Positions 1 to 11,600 of a stretch of 64,000 bases of DNA are shown here, piece after piece. This DNA is from Ditylenchus dipsaci (Eukaryota; Nematoda; Chromadorea; Rhabditida; Anguinidae). The translations under genes and the position numbers were made by a program. The notes under the pieces were generated by a model. It made no database searches. It was not told the origin of the DNA and saw nothing but the letters and a program-made list of their open reading frames with translations. The DNA is taken from contig SADC01000114.1 in NCBI GenBank assembly GCA_004194705.1, positions 62,001 to 126,000 of the forward strand, in the 5' to 3' direction. Within the stretch, counting starts at the first letter, position 1, and every line of letters starts with the position of its first letter.

Positions 1-185
1 CAAAACTCGATTTTTTATTGACCAGAACTTAAAAATAATGCCTTTTTTGAACTTCTGGGGCGATTTTGAGTCGATATAGGGTGTTTGGAGACACTTTTAA
101 AAAAATTCCATTTGGGGGGGGGGTATACTCCGGTAGGTCGTATTTTAAAGTAGATATTTGTGGGGTCATATGATTCAAAACTTAC

Positions 186-2676
186 CTAATGATTCACCAG
201 ATCGAATCAAATCCAACACTATCCTAGGTCGTTCTCTCTCCAAATCTTTGATTAATGTTCTGAACAAAAAATTGTTAATGAATATGGTGAATTAGTCGAA
301 GAAGTAAAACCTGGCATTTCCACGGTATGAATTGGGCGAATATATACACTCTGTAGAAAATAGTTTAGCCTGAAAAATTCAGGTTATCAATGTGTTTTGT
401 ATTGAAAATTAACAATAGGGAGACCCCTATGAATTTAGCGTCAGAAGAGTTATGTTTTATGTCATAAATTTTATGGCTTTTAAATTACCACTAGCAAAAT
501 ATGAGTCTTTCTATTTCAGAAATCGGCGTTTTTTCATAAAAATGACTTGAGATTTTTATAACGTCACATTATCGAGAAACAGCTCTGCTATAGGGGCTTA
601 TTTATAAAGTACACTTTTATTTATAACTCACCACGTGAATAAATGTAAATAATAAAAAGACACACAAATTTTAAACTTACTTTTTGAAGTGAGCATACAT
701 GACAATGTCTTTTTCGTAGGAGTATTTGAGTGGCTTCACCCTAAAACAATTAAAGCAACATTAATTTTCAAATGGTTACACTGCAAATTAAGGCGAGGAT
801 CAGTAATTTTTTAAAAAAGCGTCCTTGATTTCACTCGTTTCATGTCAAATCTGATACTTATGACCTTGTCCTAGTTTTGAAAATTAGGCAGAAAACTTTC
901 GTCGGACCGAGTAAAACGCTTATAGAAACGGTCACGGGAAAAATAATTTCTGGTCCCCACCTTAATTGCAGTGTAACGCGCTGGTATGCCCCTTCAAGGG
1001 TGAATTTTAAGAACCATGTTCATAATTTGTTGTAAACTTGCTCAAATTTGAACTCCTGGTATTTATAAGACACGGTAGTCTAGACGATTTTTATCGAAAT
1101 TTTGACGCTAGTGTCATATACCCTCCCCAGTAATTTTTCAAAATGTTTAAAACCGCCATTTTTGAAAAAAAAAAGTTGTGAAAAAGCGCTTGTTTATAAT
1201 AGCTGGGCCCTGTGCCTAAACCTAAGGGCCAAAACTGTGGAATCTTTAAAGCTTAAACCTAAACCTTAAACCGAAGTGAGAAAAATTATTGGGGAGAGTA
1301 TATGACGCTAGATTTTACACTGACGCCGGATTTTTTAAAAAATGTCTTGGTAATTGTTTTTTTCAGTAATAATTATTTTAAATCTTTTATCACCAATCGA
1401 AATGTCAATTCAACCAGAAATAATGATCCAGGAATTTAAATTTAGACAATTTAACATCAAATCGTAAACATCCTTTTTCTGTTTTTTACTACCTAGGCAA
1501 AGCACTGCCTTCAGCTGGAGACACAGCAACCATGGTCCTTTGAAGGCGAGACACATCTCCTCTTAGCACATTCATCAGAAAAGTCTCGGCTAGATCGTCA
1601 GCATTGTGTCCAGTGACCAGTTTGCAAGCTCCACCTTCAAGGCTCCTCTATCTAAAGCCTGCCTTCTGAACACTCCGCAAAAGGTGCAATTGTTCTTCTT
1701 TCCTATTTTGGACACTATATCGTCCATGGTCCAGCCATAGAGCTAAACAAAAACTTAAAGCTGAAAAAATACATATTCTTTGTATTTTTTAAAATTTAGA
1801 TAAGGTCAAAATTAGCTTTCAGCGATTATGAGAATTTTGAAAACTCAAACAAGCTCAAGACAACCTTGTATTCAAAAATCATAAAAGAATATTTTAACAA
1901 TATTTAGGTGTTTAAAATTTTTATAGAATTCATTTAAAACATTATTAATTAGATCAATTAATAGTTTAAAAAATTGATAAAAATCGGCTCTAGTTAAGAA
2001 TGAGCGGCTTTTTTGCCTTGGTACCCCTGTTGATTTATTGTGAATTTTTTTATTTATTAAAGTATAATTTATCAGAGTATTTAACGTTCACATAAATAAC
2101 TCGGAATGTTTCTCGGCTCTTATGAAACACAAGACATAGCAATTGTATGGAACATAGGACAGGCTTGTTGCAATTTAAATGTTGCGAATTTTTTCAGACA
2201 CAATTGGATAGGTGGGGATTGTTAGTTTATGGAGAAAGGCTCTATCAGAACATTTATGGTAATACCTTACTTGTTTGTAGCTAACAATAGTAAGGTCTAG
2301 GCCAAGATCTGCTTCGTTTTTCTTGACTTCTCTGATGGAATCATCGCGATAGCCTCGTATGCCTTCATCAATGCACAATAAAATCAAATTAAGACCATAA
2401 GAGTAGCGCTGATTCAGCGTATGCAAGATGGAAGCCAAACTGTGGAATCTTTGCCTCCAGACACTCCAACTGCTATAGATTCGCCTGGAGTAAACAATTT
2501 TAGTTGCTGAATGGTCTCGTGAACGTCCTGGCAAAACAAATTATATAAGAAAACTCTGTAAGTAAAATTAAAAATACTTTTTCAAACCAGGGAAGGAAGC
2601 ATTCCACACACTGAAGTTGCCCAGTTTTTGCAGTCTTGATCTTAGCTGATCGCTCACAGGTCGTGCACTTCACCAT
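186..2676 (-). CDS. CTU1: Cytoplasmic tRNA 2-thiolation protein 1 (3' end beyond window)
   Basis: CTU1/NCS6 is an ATP-pyrophosphatase that thiolates wobble U34 of tRNA-Lys, -Glu and -Gln in the cytosol, together with CTU2. Exons read on the minus strand: 2578-2676, 2271-2527, 1493-1742, 681-740, 311-350, 186-259. They show an N-terminal zinc-binding C-x2-C pair (CTTC, CVEC), the P-loop SGGKDST, the block [12 protein letters not shown], the motif [12 protein letters not shown], then [44 protein letters not shown] and [15 protein letters not shown], in family order. Start is the ATG at 2676 just before the first Cys pair. The short piece between the last two blocks (LDYFST in relatives) was not found, and the C-terminal zinc cluster would lie left of base 1. 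Three single-base losses break the frame: in an A-run near 2490, a T-run near 2440 and a G-run near 1640. Phases of the other joins agree, so I take the gene as functional with sequence errors. Confidence 0.9.
1085..1300. repeat. Dispersed repeat, copy 1 (ACGCTA...ATATACCCTCCCC type)
   Basis: This stretch in a CTU1 intron shares an ordered set of short blocks with 6199-6400 and 51870-52060: a start like GACGCTA, then ATATACCCTCCCCA, then AAAACCGCCATTTTT, then a run of CCTAAACCTAAG. Three copies in one window point to a dispersed non-coding element. I see no coding capacity and could not define its ends. Confidence 0.6.
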
Positions 2677-3394
2677 AGTTGTTTTACCTGAGTTAAATTT
2701 AACTAAGTTAAAATTTATCTAAAACATAGTTATGACGAAAAAAATTTAACTCCTTCGATATTATTAATAGTTTGAATTTATGCCAAAATATGTTGAAAAA
2801 AATTCTTTTCAAGACATAATATTTTTAATCTTATGATAAGTCTTTATCAAAAAATATATTTATTTAAAATCAGTTAGGAACTAATTTGTTTAGAAGCATC
2901 CGCTTGAACATTAAACTCATTTTTGTCGTTTTTGTATGCTTCAGTCAAGATTCGATATAGGCAACAACAATTCGTACTCGGTACCACTAGATTATAAACT
3001 TTGCAAAACTATTAAAGTAATGTGCTAGCTGTTAGATTAAACTGTATTTATTCAATGAAAACATCGTTTCGGAAAATTATCCAGAAAATATCATCGAGAT
3101 ATGACTTATTTGTAAAAATTGACTAAAATTAGCTGCTAAACAATTAAAATTACAAACTAATGTCTAATCCAATAAAAATGCAAAAAAAATATTTCTGATA
3201 CAGTTAAAGACAAAAAATTTGTTACAATAACAATAAAAAATACATTTCTCCTATAAGCTACGGTTTTTGCTCCGAATTTTTTTCTGTCGATATGTTCTGG
3301 ATCATTTTAATTTCTTGTTCACTTAGTTAGACTGTTTTACAATTTTTCGGTAGTTCATTTTTTATAGAAATTGTAAAGCTTAAAATACTTGTCG
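2677..3394. other. Intergenic, no gene seen
   Basis: AT-rich sequence between the CTU1 start and a fold-back repeat. Two genes point away from or towards it on the minus strand. I found no conserved ORF, RNA gene or clear promoter motif. Confidence 0.5.
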
Positions 3395-3707
3395 ACCACC
3401 GAATTTACCCTTTTCCTGCTTCACATTTCTCTTTTGCACCAAATCGTGAAAACGAGCATTTATCGGTGTTTTTCAAATCGTAAAAAATGCTGTGCGACAT
3501 CTAGCCCTTTATGAAACAACAAGTTGTATTGCATCTCTAGTTTCTTTTGAGTTATTAACTGAGCGTTGGTTTTAGTAAAAATTACTCGTTTATACTCGTT
3601 TATATGAAACAAGTCGCGTATAACTTGTTGTTTCATAAAGGGCTACTTGTTGAACAGAAATTTTTTTCACAATTCGGTGCAGAAAAGGGTAAATTTGGTG
3701 GTCTAAA
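3395..3707. repeat. Fold-back (MITE-like) element of about 310 bp
   Basis: The left end GACCACCGAATTTACCC is matched by an inverted right end GGGTAAATTTGGTGGTC. A second inner pair, AGCCCTTTATGAAACAACAA near 3500 and its complement near 3625-3645, shows that the two arms pair over much of their length. It carries no convincing ORF, and a 63-aa open frame here is a shadow of the arms. Confidence 0.65.
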
Positions 3708-3997
3708 AGAATAACAATTAATAGTAAGAGGACACAAAAACAATGAAATTTGGAATTTTTTTTAATGTTTAAGAATATCAAAAGTGCTGACTAAATGGAA
3801 TCAACATTTTATAATCAAATATTTCTGTGTTCTGAGTAATTTCTTAACTTTACAACAAAATTTTTGAAAGTTCTAAACTTTCTAAATTATTGTGGTAGAA
3901 AATGCGATGGATGCTTGGACTAACTGACTCACTTGCTTCAAAATTTTTGTAAATGATGTAATCTAGTATAAAAGTTTCCAGCGGTTCAACAGCTGGA

Positions 3998-4429
3998 TCA
4001 TTCTTTCCAATTTTTTTTCGATAATTTATTTATTTTCATTTCCACACGCTGTGCTGCCAAAATCGTTAAAGCTTCTAGAAGCTTGACAAACTTTTGTTTT
4101 GCCTCATCACCCTTAAAGGTCTTGTAATCGCCCGCAGTCTTGTCTTTTGACACATCTGCTATAAGAGCAAATTTTCGTCTGGTTTTCTTATCGATGCGCT
4201 GCAAATTAAATTGAGTGTTTTCAATGCCTCCTAACTTTATTATTTTATCCAACATTTGGAGTTCAGTTATGTCAATTCCACGCAATTTCTCTTTGATTTT
4301 TACAATCAGGTAGCGAATTGATAGCTTGAACTCTTTTTCTTCGTTGCTCAATTTATTCCACTCTTTGCTTTGAACAATATTTAGACCGACCGATAGTAAA
4401 GACAAAAGCAATAAATATTGAAAAGGCAT
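3998..4429 (-). CDS. Small secreted protein, unknown family
   Basis: A 143-aa ORF starts at the ATG at 4429. The first 21 residues form a clear signal peptide (MPFQYLLLLSLLSVG then NIVQS). The remainder, about 122 residues, is charged, helical in composition, rich in Lys and Glu and has no cysteine, so it is not a disulphide-rich peptide. Just upstream of the ATG is a good acceptor (tttttcag, exon from 4437), and 88 nt further a donor (ctcag/gtgtgt at 4526/4525). A 5'-UTR intron therefore likely spans 4438-4525, with a TATATA-like box about 20-30 bp beyond. The open frame continues upstream through that intron without another good Met, so 4429 is the best start. I do not recognise the family. 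Real coding status is supported only by the signal peptide, length and splice-like leader. Confidence 0.6.
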   Translation of the reverse strand: MPFQYLLLLSLLSVGLNIVQSKEWNKLSNEEKEFKLSIRYLIVKIKEKLRGIDITELQMLDKIIKLGGIENTQFNLQRIDKKTRRKFALIADVSKDKTAGDYKTFKGDEAKQKFVKLLEALTILAAQRVEMKINKLSKKNWKE

Positions 4430-4437
4430 TTTTTTAT

Positions 4438-4525
4438 CTGAAAAAGTTATCTTTATAAGGCCTACAATTACGAATTTTGTGAAAAAATACAAAACAGTTA
4501 TTTTTAAGAAAAAAATTATACACAC
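4438..4525 (-). other. Probable 5'-UTR intron of the secreted-protein gene
   Basis: On the minus strand the donor CAG/GTGTGTA and the pyrimidine-rich acceptor TTTTTCAG bracket 88 nt immediately before the ATG. The size fits the short introns elsewhere in this window. This is an inference from splice signals only. Confidence 0.4.
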
Positions 4526-4674
4526 CTGAGTTGCCTGGGTCCTATATAAAAAACACTCGATTTAGTGTCACTGAAGAATTGTAAACATAAATTTAGAAAA
4601 TGCTAAGGAGAATACAATTTAGGGGTATTAAAAGTTGTAAACTTTTTGGATTTTTTTGAAAAAACGTTGATAAC

Positions 4675-5051
4675 TTAAAGGCCATCGCCGTTGATGACAA
4701 TGGCAATTTCGAGTTTTTGAATTTGCGGGTGACAGACCTTTTATTGCGAAAATATATTTCGAATAATTTTTAAATTACGATTAAAATTTGTTCAAAGTAT
4801 AGAACTATCTACTAGTCGAGCACAACGTTGCTTGACAATGCCAGATCGACGATTTAGCCGACTCTCATTGAGGCATAACCTATCATTAGTAACTGTTGAT
4901 TCGCCTCATCTAATTCACAGAATTTAAATTTTAGATGCAAATAAAAAATAATTCGCAAAAATATTTTCCGCATTTTCGGCTGTCCCCCCCCCCCCGCCAA
5001 TTCAAAAACTCTAAATTGCATTAACAGTCATTAATGGCAATGGTCCTTTAA
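4675..5051. repeat. TTAA-flanked MITE, 377 bp
   Basis: Left terminus TTAAAGGCCATCGCCGTTG and right terminus AATGGCAATGGTCCTTTAA form imperfect terminal inverted repeats that start and end with TTAA. A second inner pair (GAGTTTTTGAATTTGCGGG and its complement near 5000) extends the arms. TTAA duplications are typical of piggyBac-type insertion, so I infer a non-autonomous piggyBac-like MITE. Related ends occur at 34087-34308, 13716-14055 and near 48652. Confidence 0.6.
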
Positions 5052-8000
5052 GTTATTTCGCTGATCTTTCAAAGTTCTAAAAACTTTTGCCCGAGGTCGA
5101 AAAATTTCAGTACATCTTAAATTTAGAAAATATGCTTAATTCGAATTTTATTATTTGTCGCCCTAGCCTCAGCTGTAGTTCTTTTCATTCTTCGATTAAG
5201 AAGAAATCCAGTGTCAGAATTTAGGATAAGTGGTGATTAATTTTGCCCGTCAATCTCTGAAAAATGCCCGCTAATTTCTTGAAATTCCAGCTAATTGAAA
5301 ATGCCCGCTAATTGTTAAAAAATGCCTGCTGGTTTTTGAAAATGCGGGCTTTTTTTTTTAAATTAGAGTTTCAGAGACTAGCAAGCGAAATTAAATATTA
5401 CAAGATGAAGAAATTTTAAATTGAGGGGAACTTTATATACGCATCGCCCTAGATTGCAGATTTGTTTACCACTGGCTGCACACATTATTTTTTATCTCCT
5501 TTTTTATTTACAAGTTTAGTGTCAAAATGATCCCCACAATCTGGGATATCCAAAAAAATCATCAATTCAGGGTTTTACACCCACTGGAGCTTAAATTTAA
5601 AATCTATTCGAGACAAAAAAACATTTGAATTTCAAAAATATCTATATTCAATGTTTTTTGTCGCGAAGGGAATTCAAAATTTGACAGTGACTTTATTCTT
5701 CAAAGAGCAGCTTTTTAAGAAAATTGGAAAGGCTGAACAGAGGCTGAAAAAACTATCCATTTTTCAGTGAGTCATTGTAAAATTTGGGCAATTTGAGGGC
5801 ATTGTACTTATGTTTGGAGGTCTGATTTTGTGATATTCGTGCTGAGCAGGTACTAAAACCCTTATAGGAACCTTTATTCCAGTCAGGAATTCCTGTTTTC
5901 AATCACGAAATTAGGGCATTTGCTGACATTAAGCAGTGCTAGATTGCAACCTACTTCTTAATGTTTTTTGACGCTTGAAGTAAGCGAACTAAATAAAAGA
6001 ATAAATAAGATATTCACCTAGGGACCTTAACCATCGACCCTAGGCAATGCGTATAAAAAATTTCCACCTCTTTTAAGATGTTCACAATACAACTTAAGAA
6101 GTTGGTTTACCCGTTTGAATACATCCTGTTTTCAAATTTTTTTGTCATCTTGTTCAGCGTGAAATTCAGCATCAAACGCATAGTTTAGTACACACAGCTT
6201 TTTCGACGCTACTGGAATATACCCCTCCCAAAAAGTAACTGGAATATAGCCTTCCCAATAATTTGTGGAGAGTACCTAAAACCACCATTTTTAAAAGCCC
6301 TTGTTAGTGATAGATAGGGCCTGAGCCTAAACCTAAGCCTGCAGGACTTAGCCAAAGCCTAGGCCTAAATTATTGGATGGGGTATATCACATTAGCGTTT
6401 TTTGAGAGAGGTATATTTCAGTAGCGCCGCTTTTTCCGTATTAAAATTTTTTTCAGAAAAAAATAAATATAAAAAAGTATGTTTTAAAATGATAACAAGG
6501 TTTTATTCATGGCAATATGAAAATAATTTAGTGTATTTCCTCTATTTCCGAAAATCGAAAAAATAACTCACCCAGGTGAGTTATTTTTTGGATCTATAAA
6601 ATTGGAAAAATGGGTTAAAAAAAGATTTCGGTTAAAAATCTTGAATCTAAAAAGCGGAATCGCAGAAACGAAAAAAAACACAATGAAACCTTCTGCGAAA
6701 TATTTAATCTGGCTGAGATATACAGGGTGAACCAAAAAAACTCTACCATTTTTTAAAACTTTTGTTTGTTGGCAAAATCTACCGAAAAATGGTAGAGCTT
6801 TTTGAATCACTCTGTAGGTCCTCAAAGTTGAGGGGAGGTGGGGATTGGGTGAGTTATTATAGGAAATATGGTAACGCGAACTCCAGCTACATCAAATGTT
6901 CTAAAATCTTAACTGATAATCTGTTTTTGTATAACACAAGCTCTATATGCAAACGCAGTTAATCACCTTCTTCGATGACAAGAAAGTTGTTCTACATAGA
7001 AGCACATAAAAATAGCAGGTCTGCAATGCAAGCGCATGATTAAAAGCAGCATCCATTCGATTTATGTGCTGCACACAAATTTCGAGGCAATATCAAGAGA
7101 AATTTAAAAAGTAGTTAGCTAGATCTTAGGATAACATCGAAAATCATGCGTTACTTCAATCATATCCAATTTTTCTACAAAAATTTAATACACATCTAGC
7201 GAAATATCTGATCGATTTTTCTAAAACTAAACATTACGAAACATATAATATTAACTAACAACTAACTAACGATCACTGCTAATAATTTACTAATTATTAA
7301 AAAAGTTCCAATGTTTTGGAGTCTTATAAGAATGCATATTTTTGTTCTTATGGGTTGAGTGTTGGAATTTTAAAAACTTTTAATACAGGTAATATATTAA
7401 ATAAAGTTATTGAAATATAATTTGGATAAATGGGTTCTAGGTAGCAATTTTTCGTTCATCTTTGTATAACATATTTGAACCTAGCAAAAATTTCAAACTT
7501 CAGAAAGTACCACTGTCATTACCTGCGATCTCCCTTGAATTCTGTTCACCCAGAATTTTATTTTATGTTGTTATGAAAATCAGCGCTACTAGCGAATAAC
7601 CCCCCCCTTCCAATCTGACCTTGTATTCGCTAGTAAGGTCTGAAAATCGTACTATTTTATTTAGCATGATATTGTTACTATTTCTTTGGCGCCGAGATAT
7701 TAACAAACACAAGCCTTCCTCGTCTCAGAGGAAGTTAAAAAGTACAAGCGCTTATTTTACAGGAAATACAGTAGGCCAAAAAAATAGTGTTAGGATACGG
7801 ACGGATAAACCCGCAAATCCGCCCCGCAATTTATTGAAAAGACGTCCCGCAAACCCGTACACAGAAAACCACGGGCAACCCGCAATTTATTGTTCAAGCT
7901 GTTATATCAGTAGCATTATGAAAAACCGCAAATTTACCCATAACCCGCAAATTTCTAAAAGACCGCCCCGCAAATTATTGAAAACCCGCCCGCAAACCCG

Positions 8001-8629
8001 CCCGCACCCCTGGTCCCCAACACTAAAAAAACTAATAACTAGTAACACAAGTTTTTTTTACAATCGGTCCTTTTTTTCTTTTATGACAGAGTTTTTATTC
8101 AAAATGAGATCAATTGTGACCACAATCCTGGTTTTATTTTTTTCTTATAAAAACGCAATGTTTTAAGATAGAAAAAATAGGTTCTAGAGCAAAATAAAAA
8201 AGAGCGCAGTTTACAAAAAACCGCTTCACATGTAAAAAGTTAGTTGCAACATTTAGTTTTTGCAGAACTTTGGCACTAATTTCTTTATTGGCAAAATCAC
8301 TTGTGACTAACACCTAACTTATCAATTATCAAATACATTTAAAGGCGGCTAAAAATTTTAATTATACAATTGCACAAAAAATTAAATTTGAGCCACATTT
8401 TTAAAATTAAATGCATGCACAAGTTTGTTAAAAAAATATACCAAAAATATTGTAGTAGTGCGTGCAGGCATTTCACTCGTATTATAAGCAATTAATAGTA
8501 AACAAAAAAAAATACATGGAGCAAACAGGAGAAATTATGGCGATTGCTTTGGGCATTTTTGCTGCTTTAAAAAGTTCATTAGATATCCTGAAAAGTAGTA
8601 ATTAGTTTGGGATTTAACATGAAATGGAA
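5052..8629. other. Intergenic repeat-rich stretch without a recognised gene
   Basis: It holds a copy of the ACGCTA-type repeat at 6199-6400, a short hairpin at about 6722-6820 starting ACAGGGTGAACC (a mariner-like terminus) with paired ACTCTACCATTTTT arms, and a degenerate CCCGCAAAT/TTATTGAAAA repeat at about 7790-8010. The longest ORF (7621-8166) is a translation of that simple repeat, not a gene. Confidence 0.5.
6199..6400. repeat. Dispersed repeat, copy 2 (ACGCTA...ATATACCCTCCC type)
   Basis: It has the same block order as copies at 1085 and 51870: GACGCTACTGGAATATACCC, CCCAATAATTT, CTAAAACCACCATTTTTA, then repeated CCTAAACCTAAG. No coding capacity. Confidence 0.6.
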
Positions 8630-11600
8630 TTAACCAACCCCTTTTTGAGGCATCTGTCCTTTCTGAGCTTTCTTAGCTTCCTTCTTATGAATCTTCTCCC
8701 ACTTGGCAGTCATCTTAGAAGCGTGTTCCGCAGCCACTTGGACATCTTCTTTGGTGTCTTCAGCAGCGGCGGCCTCTTCTAGCTCTGCTTCTAGTTCTTT
8801 TTGGCCTTTTCTCGCTCCTCTGAAAAATATGGTTAATATAAACAGCAGGACTGAGCCGGGAATGTAAAAGCGCTGCAAAGGAAACTTATCTAAAATTCAA
8901 TTAATCAAAAATATTTTGGGTTTGGTTTTGCAAAGGTTGTCCTTAGAAGTCTGATTCATACAAAAATCATTTTGTTGAAAGGAAAGGAAAAATGAGAATT
9001 TTTTTAGATGAATAGACGATTAAATGAAATTTTTATGATGGCCATTTTTCTATTCAAAAAGTAGGTATCTAAATTACCTTTAAGCTGTTTGAATTCTTCT
9101 TCCAGCTGCTTTTTCTTCTCTTCGCTTTGTTCCTCGTCCACAGCAGCAGATCCTTCGAATCGTTGACGAAGATTCTTGGCCTCTACTCTTAATGCCTCCA
9201 ATTCATCAAGTTTTCGTTCTATTTTGGCTGGCTCCATGTTTCCAATATTTTTAAACTTATTCATCAAATTTTGACATCAAACGCTTCTTCGTTTTCGTCA
9301 GAATCGTCTGCAAATGTATTGGATGAACAAAAACAATTGTATTTGTCGAAAAACATACCTTCACCAGCTACCCTCTTGTTGACAACCTCAGCAGTGGATT
9401 CATTTTTCTTGTCCCACTTGCTGGGCTTAGCGTCACTCTGAGGTAAAAATTATAGTATAAAAACTTTTTTATTATCAACTCACTTTGGATTTAGGCACTG
9501 GAGCTGAGCCTTGTGGGTTTGGGCCTCAATGTTCTTGAACTTTTCTCTAGCTTTACCTGCCATTTTGATGTCCACATCTAATTCAGGCTTATCTGTAATA
9601 AATATTTTTCACCTTGAGAACCTAGCATAGCTAAAAACTTGCCTCCTCCGCCCACTCTTGACTGGAAAGCTTCACCCGCTTCAAATCTGTTCTTGATAGA
9701 GCCAACTTCCGCAGATGGAATTTCTTCTTTGTCTTGAGCACCCGATTCATCGGCTTCCTAAATTTTAGCTTGAAATTAAACATGATTCCAATTTTTCAGT
9801 TAGTCTATTATGTTTAATTTGATATTTAATTTAAAAAATGAAGCGATTTCAAAAAATTTTGCTGCTAATTAGTTACCTCGCCTTCTTTTATACGTTTGGA
9901 CTGCAGCTTTCTGGCCAGTTTGTAGCGGAGAAATTCAGCCTCAATTTCTTGTTTTTTGCGCTCTGCCCTGGCTTCAGGTGAGTTATCGTCCGAGTTTTCA
10001 CCCTTTAATTTTAAGGTAAAAAGTTGAAGATAACGTCAACTCTGTTACCTCTTGCAGAGCTTGCTTGATGTTTTTAAGCTGAATGTGGATGTCAAGAGCT
10101 GACTTTTCATGCTCACCTTCACCTTCCTCACCAGCTCCCTTTTCAAACCTGTCTTTAAAGGAGTTCAGTCCTATAAATCATTTAGTGATCAAGATAAAAC
10201 TTAAAAATGTCAATTACCAGTGAACTTCAAATCTTGCAGGTCAGAGGCAGCTGCTTTCTCGACTGGACCAGATTGACTGAAATATTCAGTTTTAAGAACT
10301 TTATTATCAGTGAGAAACTCACTAAGCAAGACCTTCTAAGAAAGACTTTCTTGCTTCAGCAGCACCTATAACACAAAAATACGTTATAATTTATCTATAG
10401 GTTTTTTGCAAGGTTTGATCGAGATAATAATCATAGCAATTTTACTTACTTCTTACTAACTAATCCCAATTTTTCTAGCTAACTAAGTAAGTTTAGACGC
10501 AATTGTCAGCATCAATAGCCGTATCAATTAGAGTCGAAGCTTTTTCTAGCGCTAAAGGCCTTTTGCTAAAAAAAACTCCTTTCTGGCATTAAAATGTTAT
10601 TCTGATGAGTTAATAGATTTTTTGCCGTCAAAAGCTTCTTTTGGCGTTAAAAATAGAGTACAAGAAAAGTTAAATTTTCTAAAGGGTATGAAAATTCATA
10701 AAGACCTTCAACTCAAGTTAAAATCATATGTTTTTACGTAATGTTTTGTGTTTTTCAAGCTAAAACCAACTTGAATTCTCTAATTCAGACTTGTCATAAG
10801 ACTTGTTCTCATCGGTAAAATCAGTTGGTTGTAGGCGCTCACTGAATCTCTCCTTGACTTTTACACCTTTTTTAAGTTCTTCTAGCTCTTCCTTGGAAAC
10901 ACCTTCATGTGATGTGTCAGCTTTCTCCAAGTCACCTGTTTTCCATTTGTTTTTTACTTCACTCACCTAAATTTTAATAATAGTGTTATTGAAAAAGAAA
11001 AAGTTCAGAAACTAACTTGTTCACGAATAGCATCTAGCTGCTTACGTTTCTCTTCATCATCAACTACTTCACTTTCTCCACCAGAAGCCAATCTATAACT
11101 ATTTTTAAGAGAAAAACGTACTTTCTGCAAAATATTTTGCTCGAGTTGTGCAGAACATTTAGTGCACAGTCAAACCCGGGTTAACAGTACCTCAGATTAA
11201 CGTAAACCTCGAATTAACGTAATATTTCTTACGATTTGTTTGGTTTTGTTAAAAAATTCTTTTCATAGACCCACAGATTAATGAAACCCCGCATTAACGT
11301 AAATCTCACATTAACGTAACCCTGTGGTTGGTGCCTTTTTTCTAAATGGCCCTCACATTAACATAATTTCGAATGCAATATGATCTCGACGCAAAAATTA
11401 AGTAACATTTTTGAATTTTTTAACAATTTTGTCTTTCCTAAAAGATTTAGACTCTACGCAATTAGCCCGTTATTCTACTTTGGTTGAGAATTTTTTTTGA
11501 TGCTTTAGCTACCAAGATATTGACGCATCTCAGCAAGCAATCAGGCCTCAAGAATTTGACTTTTCAAAGAACTCTAAAAGAACAAAGCGATTCCTATTGC

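Noticed and set aside
1493..2676. CTU1 as a pseudogene
   Set aside because: All breaks are single-base losses in short runs with full conservation around them, as in the other genes here; splice sites and catalytic motifs are intact.
7790..8010. CRISPR-like array
   Set aside because: Units vary in length and sequence and have no true spacers; the context is eukaryotic.
7621..8166. 181-aa open frame
   Set aside because: It translates a degenerate CCCGCAAAT/TTATTGAAAA simple repeat; the protein is a string of similar basic-proline pieces with no domain.
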